Source: Eubacteriales bacterium
GTDB lineage: Bacteria; Bacillota; Clostridia; Christensenellales; CAG-138
Assembly: GCA_028701165.1 (NCBI GenBank)
Contig: JAQVRG010000023.1
Coordinates: 1 to 11,163 of the forward strand
Direction: 5' to 3'
DNA length: 11,163 bases
The notes under the pieces were generated by a model. The model searched no databases, was not told the DNA's origin, and was given only the letters and a program-made list of their open reading frames with translations. This document shows, piece after piece, positions 6,840 to 11,163 of this stretch. How positions within the stretch are numbered: position 1 is the first letter of the stretch; each line of letters starts with the position of its first letter. Made by a program: the position numbers and the translations under genes.

Positions 6840-8120
6840 TCATCCTAAGCAGCTCTCATGCAGATACCCCATGACCGCGCCTACGCTGCAATAATACCAA
6901 GCGCCCTCAATGCTCATGACGTGCAGCGGGGTGCTGGGCGGCAGCGTGGCGACAACCGCCCCGGCGGAGGTGGGCTGCGCGCGCAGATTGACCGAAACGT
7001 CGGCGCGGGTGACGGTCTGCGTGGCGGAAGTCGTAACCGAAGCCTCCTCGCCCTGCGCCGCGACGACGGGCGCTGTCTCGACGATAGGCAGCTCGGGATA
7101 AGCGACCGTTTCGCTCATTTTGACGTATTTCGTACGCACATAGCCCGAAACGCCGTTAAAGGAAGCGCTGTACCAGCCGGTCTTTGGGTTCTCATATACC
7201 GTTACCACCGTGCCTGCCGCAAGCGTGGCCAGCTTCTCGGCTTCCGTATCCATCTTTTCATAAACGTATGTCTTTTTCACCGCCGCATACGCCTGCGTCT
7301 TTTCCACCGGCGCGTCGGGATAGAACAGCAGATACGGCGTTTTGATGTAGCCGAGCTTGCCCGCTTCGGTGCGCACCTTGCACCACTCCGCGCCGATTTG
7401 CAGCAGCAGCACATGCTCGCCCGCACTCATATTCTGCACGGTTTTGTCCTTGGAGGTGGAAAAGCCCGTGCGCAAAGGCGTTTTATTGTACCGTACGGTA
7501 GCGGGCACATCCGCTATAACAGCCTTATCGTCCGCGGGCTGCTGGTAGTCGCCGTAGGCGGGAATGCCCGCCTTGATGGCGCTTCTAAGCGCCTCGTCCA
7601 AGGGCTTGATGGCGGTTACCTTGCTGGTCGTTCCCGGCGGGCAGTTATAATAGATCCACTGCGCCACATGCGGCAGCACGCGCACGCAGCCGTGGGATAC
7701 AGCCTTGCCGAGATTCCGGTAAGCGCTTTTCGACATGGAGGAAAGCTTTTGCGAATCATACATCACGGAATGGATGTATACGCCGCGCACCACCTGCGTC
7801 CAGTATTGCGCATATTGGCCATAGGCCACAAAATAACCGAAGCGTTCCTTCAGATCGCCGATCTTATATACGCCCGCGCCCGTTGGCGTTTCCTCGCCGC
7901 CCGTGGTGCAAAGGCTTTGCAGCACAACAGCGCCCGTCGCCGTTTCATAGACGGAGATGATCTGATTGGTCAAGTCGATCTCGATCCAGTACAGGTTGGG
8001 GTCCGCGTTGTCATAATCCACCTTGCTCGTGTTTCCGGCAAGGACATGCGCCTGCGCACAGAGCGGTAAGCTCAATACCGTCAGTATGGCGATCGCCACA
8101 GCGATGAACCTTCGTTTCAT
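6840..8120 (-). CDS. Secreted L,D-transpeptidase (YkuD) with three C-terminal SH3-like repeats
   Basis: YkuD enzymes crosslink peptidoglycan 3-3 or attach proteins to it, outside the membrane. The 426-residue protein has a signal peptide (residues 1 to about 24, KRR then a hydrophobic core ending in CAQA). The YkuD domain follows (about 43-170) with H117 in GVYIHSVM and the active-site SHGCVR at 142-147 (nucleophile C145). TPTGAGVYKI (78-87) is the usual substrate-cleft strand. Three bacterial SH3-type repeats lie at about 204-268, 276-336 and 368-426, the last ending the protein; these probably hold the enzyme on the wall. ATG 8120 is chosen over the open frame reaching 8306: AGGAGG at 8125-8130 is 4 bases upstream, and the signal peptide begins there. 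The start overlaps the DUF368 stop as ATGA (8120-8117), and its own stop abuts the phosphoesterase start, so the three genes are translationally coupled. Confidence 0.95.
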   Translation of the reverse strand: MKRRFIAVAIAILTVLSLPLCAQAHVLAGNTSKVDYDNADPNLYWIEIDLTNQIISVYETATGAVVLQSLCTTGGEETPTGAGVYKIGDLKERFGYFVAYGQYAQYWTQVVRGVYIHSVMYDSQKLSSMSKSAYRNLGKAVSHGCVRVLPHVAQWIYYNCPPGTTSKVTAIKPLDEALRSAIKAGIPAYGDYQQPADDKAVIADVPATVRYNKTPLRTGFSTSKDKTVQNMSAGEHVLLLQIGAEWCKVRTEAGKLGYIKTPYLLFYPDAPVEKTQAYAAVKKTYVYEKMDTEAEKLATLAAGTVVTVYENPKTGWYSASFNGVSGYVRTKYVKMSETVAYPELPIVETAPVVAAQGEEASVTTSATQTVTRADVSVNLRAQPTSAGAVVATLPPSTPLHVMSIEGAWYYCSVGAVMGYLHESCLG

Positions 8121-9007
8121 AGTTCCTCCTTCGTATGTCGTTCCGCTGCGTCCGGCGTAAGGGCGGACGTTGTAAGCGGAGTGTTTTTCCGTGTTTTCGT
8201 AAGCAGCCATGTACACGCGAAGCCTAAAATAAGCAGCAGCGCGTCCCAAACCGCCAGCTCGCGCGTCAAGCCCGGATAGATCATCAGAAGCGTCGCAAGC
8301 AGGCATCCGAGCATCGCGTAATAGGTATAGCCGTGAAAGCGCTTGAGCATGCCGCGTATCAGCAACAGCATCATGCCGCCGCCAATCACCCCGCCTATAG
8401 CCACAAAGGCTATCACATCCAACTTGAAATGCGTAAGCGCCGCGAGCACCGGCTCGTAAAGCCCCAGCATCATCAAGAAGAAGGAGGTGCTCATACCCGG
8501 CATCATCGTGCCCGCTACGATGATCGCGCCTGAAAGCATAGCCGAGAAGCTGTTGAGCGTCGCCTGCGCCCCGCCCGTCGCCAAACGATCCGCCATCGCC
8601 GCACCGCCGACCACCACAAAGCTAATGAACGTCGCGGCTAGATACTTGCGCCTAAAGCCGCGCTGGTTTGCCTCCTTGAAGAAGGTCGGCAAACCGCCAA
8701 GCACCATGCCGATAAGCGCATACATGAAAGGCTCGTGCACATGCTGCAGCAGCCATTCAAGACCGAAGCTGCATCCGATCAGACCGACGCCGCCGCCTAG
8801 GGCAAGCGGCAGCAGAAAAAGAAAGTTTGTCTTCCCCTCCTTGCGGAAATGGCAGAAGAAGCCATACGCCGCATTGACGCACGGCTCGTACAAACCGAGC
8901 GCTACGGCGAGCACGCCGCCGCTCGCGCCGGGAATGATACACACGGCGCCTATGAGCGCCCCCTGCACCAAGCGAAGCAAAAAGCTGTCGTTATCTCTCT
9001 TCCCCAT
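8117..9007 (-). CDS. DUF368 membrane protein, PopT-type undecaprenyl-phosphate transporter
   Basis: DUF368 proteins have been reported to move the lipid carrier undecaprenyl phosphate back across the membrane for reuse in wall synthesis. This 296-residue member is full length, with about eight hydrophobic segments (roughly 13-40, 62-80, 93-110, 122-140, 155-188, 196-217, 228-246, 254-270) and a hydrophilic C-terminal tail. An internal duplication is clear. The first copy at 16-43 contains PGASGG and GLYEPC; the second at 160-187 contains PGMSTS and LGLYEPV. This is the pseudo-twofold layout expected of the family. It heads the minus-strand envelope run and overlaps the transpeptidase start by 4 bases. 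An in-frame stop just upstream rules out a longer start. There is no SD before ATG 9007; instead an extended -10 element sits so that transcription would begin at the start codon. The undecaprenyl-phosphate role comes from the family, not from this sequence. Confidence 0.92.
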   Translation of the reverse strand: MGKRDNDSFLLRLVQGALIGAVCIIPGASGGVLAVALGLYEPCVNAAYGFFCHFRKEGKTNFLFLLPLALGGGVGLIGCSFGLEWLLQHVHEPFMYALIGMVLGGLPTFFKEANQRGFRRKYLAATFISFVVVGGAAMADRLATGGAQATLNSFSAMLSGAIIVAGTMMPGMSTSFFLMMLGLYEPVLAALTHFKLDVIAFVAIGGVIGGGMMLLLIRGMLKRFHGYTYYAMLGCLLATLLMIYPGLTRELAVWDALLLILGFACTWLLTKTRKNTPLTTSALTPDAAERHTKEEL

Positions 9008-9013
9008 GTGCGC

Positions 9014-9022
9014 ATTGTATCA
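9014..9022 (-). promoter_or_regulatory. Extended -10 promoter of the envelope operon; predicts a leaderless mRNA
   Basis: The minus strand reads TGATACAAT, a TGn plus 5/6 TATAAT match. No good -35 is present, as is common for extended -10 promoters. With the usual 6-base gap, position +1 is the A of ATG 9007. No SD-like purine tract lies between it and the start codon. Confidence 0.45.
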
Positions 9023-9126
9023 TGCGCGGGAATAATGAGCACTCTCCTTTCGGTAAATTTAACAAACCGTTCAGAATTCCCTTTTTTTCTAAACGCTGTT
9101 GCCACGTTTCCGCCTATATGTTAAGG

Positions 9127-9132
9127 TATAAG
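9127..9132 (+). promoter_or_regulatory. Possible -10 element for the M20D amidohydrolase gene
   Basis: TATAAG (5/6) lies 29 bases before the ATG. A TTGCCA (9101-9106 region) resembles a -35 but is about 20 bases or more away, too far for a standard promoter. The SD AGGAG is at 9150-9154 with 7-base spacing. The rest of the 154-base divergent region between this gene and the DUF368 gene shows only a T-run (9082-9088) without a convincing hairpin. Confidence 0.25.
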
Positions 9133-9161
9133 CAGAAAAAACACGGAACAGGAGCCTAGTT

Positions 9162-10322
9162 ATGCAGCTTCACCCACAAGTCGCCGCATTAGCTGATCTG
9201 TGCCGCCAACACAGGCGCACGCTGCACCGCATACCGGAGATCGGGCTGGAGGAATATCAAACGCAGGCCTACCTTTTAGGCGTGCTGCACATCTTGCAGC
9301 CGGATTGTCTCCAAACGCTGCCGCCTACCGGCGTAAAAGCGGTCTTCTACGCGAAAAGCCCCCTTGGCACCATCGCTTTTCGCGCGGATATGGACGGTTT
9401 GCGCGTATCCGAGGAAACGGTTGCCCCGTACGCCTCCACGCGTCCGGGCTGTATGCACGCCTGCGGGCACGACGAGCACCTGACCCCGCTTCTGCGCTTA
9501 GACAAGCTCATCAGCGATAACCGCGACGCGCTTCGCTCCAACATCGTGCTTTTGTTTCAACCCGGCGAGGAGGGGTTCGCGGGCGCCAAGCTGATGATCG
9601 AGAACGGCGCGCTGGAGAATCCGCATGTGGGCCGCATCTACGGCCTGCACGTGTGGCCGACCGTACCCTACGGAAAAATCGGCGTGCGCTGGGGTTATAT
9701 GATGGCCAACAGCTGTGAATTCGATATCCTCGTCCACGGTAAAAGCGCGCATGGCGCAAGCCCGCAGATGGGCGTGGACGCGGTGGTGGCCGCGGCGGAG
9801 CTGATCACGCTTTTGCAGACCATCATCACCCGCAGCCTCGACCCGCATCAGGACGCGCTGCTGACCATAGGAAAAATCACGGGGGGTACGGCGCGCAATG
9901 TCATCGCCGACAGGGTGGAGCTTAACGGCACGCTCCGCTCCTTCTCCGCGCAGAATTACGACACCATCGTGCAAAAGGTGCGCAGCATGTCCGAGGGTCT
10001 TGCCACGGCAACAGGCGCAAAGTTCGAATTTCATTCGCTCATGAGCTACCCGTGCTTGGAAAACCCCCGCCCCATGGTGGAGGATTTTTACCGTTATATC
10101 TCTATGCGGGATGTGGAGCTGGTAGAACCCGTGATGGCGGCCGAGGATTTCGCTTACTATCAGCAGCGGCTGCCCGGCCTGTTTCTGTTTTTAGGGACGC
10201 TTGACGATGAAAATAAGCAGCCGTTACATAACGCCTGCTTCAATTACCGGGAGGACGTGCTGCTTTATGGTGTGGAGGTTTTTCGGCGGCTTGCGCTGGA
10301 GGAGCCGCTCAATGAATCTTGA
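9162..10322 (+). CDS. M20D family amidohydrolase (N-acyl amino acid / hippurate hydrolase-like)
   Basis: Cytoplasmic M20D enzymes use two metal ions to hydrolyse N-acyl amino acids, indole-conjugates or N-acetyl-diaminopimelate-type amides. This 386-residue protein is standard length. The opening LHRIPEIGLEEYQT (21-34) is the family N-terminal signature. Predicted metal ligands are C101 and H103 in MHACGHDEH, E137 in QPGEEG (133-138; E136 is the general base), H163 in GLHVWP and H356 in PLHNACF. The lid/dimerisation domain spans about 178-290, with HGKSAHGASPQMGVDAV marking its first strand. The usual Gly after CGHD is Glu105. The start is well supported by AGGAG. No partner genes point to a particular substrate; the peptidoglycan genes next door are divergent. 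Its last 14 bases overlap the convergent chemoreceptor gene. Confidence 0.93.
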   Translation: MQLHPQVAALADLCRQHRRTLHRIPEIGLEEYQTQAYLLGVLHILQPDCLQTLPPTGVKAVFYAKSPLGTIAFRADMDGLRVSEETVAPYASTRPGCMHACGHDEHLTPLLRLDKLISDNRDALRSNIVLLFQPGEEGFAGAKLMIENGALENPHVGRIYGLHVWPTVPYGKIGVRWGYMMANSCEFDILVHGKSAHGASPQMGVDAVVAAAELITLLQTIITRSLDPHQDALLTIGKITGGTARNVIADRVELNGTLRSFSAQNYDTIVQKVRSMSEGLATATGAKFEFHSLMSYPCLENPRPMVEDFYRYISMRDVELVEPVMAAEDFAYYQQRLPGLFLFLGTLDDENKQPLHNACFNYREDVLLYGVEVFRRLALEEPLNES

Positions 10323-11163
10323 CCCTGTGCACCACAGCCTCCAGCTCGCCCGTCTGCGCATACAGTTCCTCGCACGCCGCCTGACTGTTTTCGGCCACGG
10401 CGGCGTTTTGCTGCGTTACCTGCACCACCTTGTTCATGTATTCCTTCATTTCGATAAGGGACTGCGTGTGCTTTTGCAGTTCGCTTGACACCCTGCCCAT
10501 CGCCGTTGTGGAGCCCTTTGCGTCGGCTGTTACGGCGCTGAAATTTTCCTCCATGGTTTTTACGGCGTCTATGCCGTGCCGCACCGCTTCCAGCGACTGG
10601 TGGATAAGACCCGTCGTTTCCTTCGCGGCGTCCGCCGTGTTGTTGGCAAGCAGGCGCACCTCGTCCGCGACCACCGCGAAGCCCTTGCCCGCTTCGCCGG
10701 CTCTTGCGGCTTCCACCGCCGCGTTGAGCGCAAGAATGTTGGTTTGGAAGGCGATCTGCTCGATGGTTTTGATGATGGTATCGATGCGCGCGGATTTCTC
10801 GTTGATGTTTTCCATAGCGGCGCTTACCTGATCCATCTGCGCCTTGCAGTCCGTCACGGAGCCGTCCACCTTCTTGGTGCAGTTGTTGGCGATCGCCGCG
10901 TGCTTGGCACTTTCCTCCATGGCTTCCTCGAAAGCCGTCATATTCATAAATAGCTGCTGCGCATCCGCCGTTTGGCTCACGGCGCCTTCCGCGAGCGTCG
11001 TACTCCCTTCGGATATCATCTGCGCCCCTTCATGGATCGTGGCGGCCGCCGTTTCGATTTTTCCAAACACGTCCAGCAGCGACACCAGCAGCTCCGCGAT
11101 AGACGCCTTGATAGGCGCGAAATCGCCCGGATAAGGATCTTCCACCCGTAAGGTGAAATCGCC
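10309..11163 (-). CDS. Methyl-accepting chemotaxis protein, cytoplasmic signalling part (partial, 5' end missing)
   Basis: This is the C-terminal 284 residues of a chemoreceptor that controls CheA through CheW. The frame is open to the right edge, so the sensor domain, any membrane helices and the start are outside. The fragment begins with GDFTLRVEDPYPGDF, resembling the end of a HAMP or HAMP-like repeat. A long helical hairpin follows (about 30-270), with the highly conserved tip QIAFQTNILALNAAVEAARA spanning roughly residues 136-155, then GEAGKGFAVVADEVRLLA. Ala- and Glu-rich flanks near 55-85 and 230-262 (for example QQNAAVAENSQAA) are likely methylation helices. The C-terminus ends in VVHRVKIH without a CheR-tethering pentapeptide such as NWETF. 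Its stop lies 14 bases inside the convergent M20D gene. Confidence 0.95.
   Translation of the reverse strand, partial: GDFTLRVEDPYPGDFAPIKASIAELLVSLLDVFGKIETAAATIHEGAQMISEGSTTLAEGAVSQTADAQQLFMNMTAFEEAMEESAKHAAIANNCTKKVDGSVTDCKAQMDQVSAAMENINEKSARIDTIIKTIEQIAFQTNILALNAAVEAARAGEAGKGFAVVADEVRLLANNTADAAKETTGLIHQSLEAVRHGIDAVKTMEENFSAVTADAKGSTTAMGRVSSELQKHTQSLIEMKEYMNKVVQVTQQNAAVAENSQAACEELYAQTGELEAVVHRVKIH

Noticed and set aside
8121..8306. Upstream extension of the L,D-transpeptidase (62 extra residues)
   Set aside because: It lies entirely within the DUF368 gene in another frame. A signal peptide and a strong SD mark ATG 8120.
9082..9088. Run of seven T as an intrinsic terminator in the DUF368/M20D divergent region
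   Set aside because: No stable GC-rich stem precedes it, and both flanking genes are transcribed away from it, so nothing needs to terminate there.

Overview
The window looks like a chromosomal segment of an anaerobic, GC-rich Firmicute of the class Clostridia. The evidence is strong AGGAGG-type Shine-Dalgarno (SD) sites, subunits of a multimeric NAD(P)H-linked [FeFe] hydrogenase, a Rex-like operator, a LytR-CpsA-Psr (LCP) protein, a YkuD L,D-transpeptidase, a DUF368 transporter and a CheW/CheA-type chemoreceptor. A closer placement cannot be made from sequence alone. No RNA genes, CRISPR arrays, insertion sequences or phage genes are visible. Coding density is high and no gene-free stretch exceeds about 205 bases.

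Layout. (1) Bases 3-1782, minus strand: a NuoE-like and a NuoF-like flavoprotein subunit, probably HydC/HydB (HndA/HndC) of an electron-bifurcating hydrogenase. The NuoF-like gene runs off the left edge. The 205-base leader of this operon holds a plausible promoter, a near-perfect 11-bp inverted repeat across the -35 region, and an 18-bp Rex-box-like palindrome just downstream of the predicted start of transcription. (2) 1988-3245: a small HD-domain protein (minus) and a uridine kinase family protein (plus), divergent from a 100-base intergenic region. (3) 3242-9007, minus: a five-gene envelope-flavoured run. In transcription order it is a DUF368 (PopT-type) undecaprenyl-phosphate transporter, a secreted L,D-transpeptidase with three SH3-like repeats, a lipoprotein calcineurin-like metallophosphoesterase, a cytoplasmic E2-like acyltransferase with a degenerate active site, and an LCP glycopolymer ligase. 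The first three are joined by overlapping or nearly touching stop and start codons. (4) 9162-10322, plus: an M20D amidohydrolase. (5) 10309 to the right edge, minus: the signalling half of a methyl-accepting chemotaxis protein.

How the genes fit together. The envelope run joins steps that share the undecaprenyl carrier and peptidoglycan. DUF368 proteins return undecaprenyl phosphate to the cytoplasmic face, LCP enzymes attach carrier-linked glycopolymers to the wall and so release the carrier, and YkuD enzymes make 3-3 crosslinks. The roles of the lipoprotein phosphoesterase and the E2-like protein are unknown. They are the least explained parts of the window. The DUF368 gene at the operon head has an extended -10 promoter placed so that transcription would start on the A of its ATG, suggesting a leaderless mRNA.
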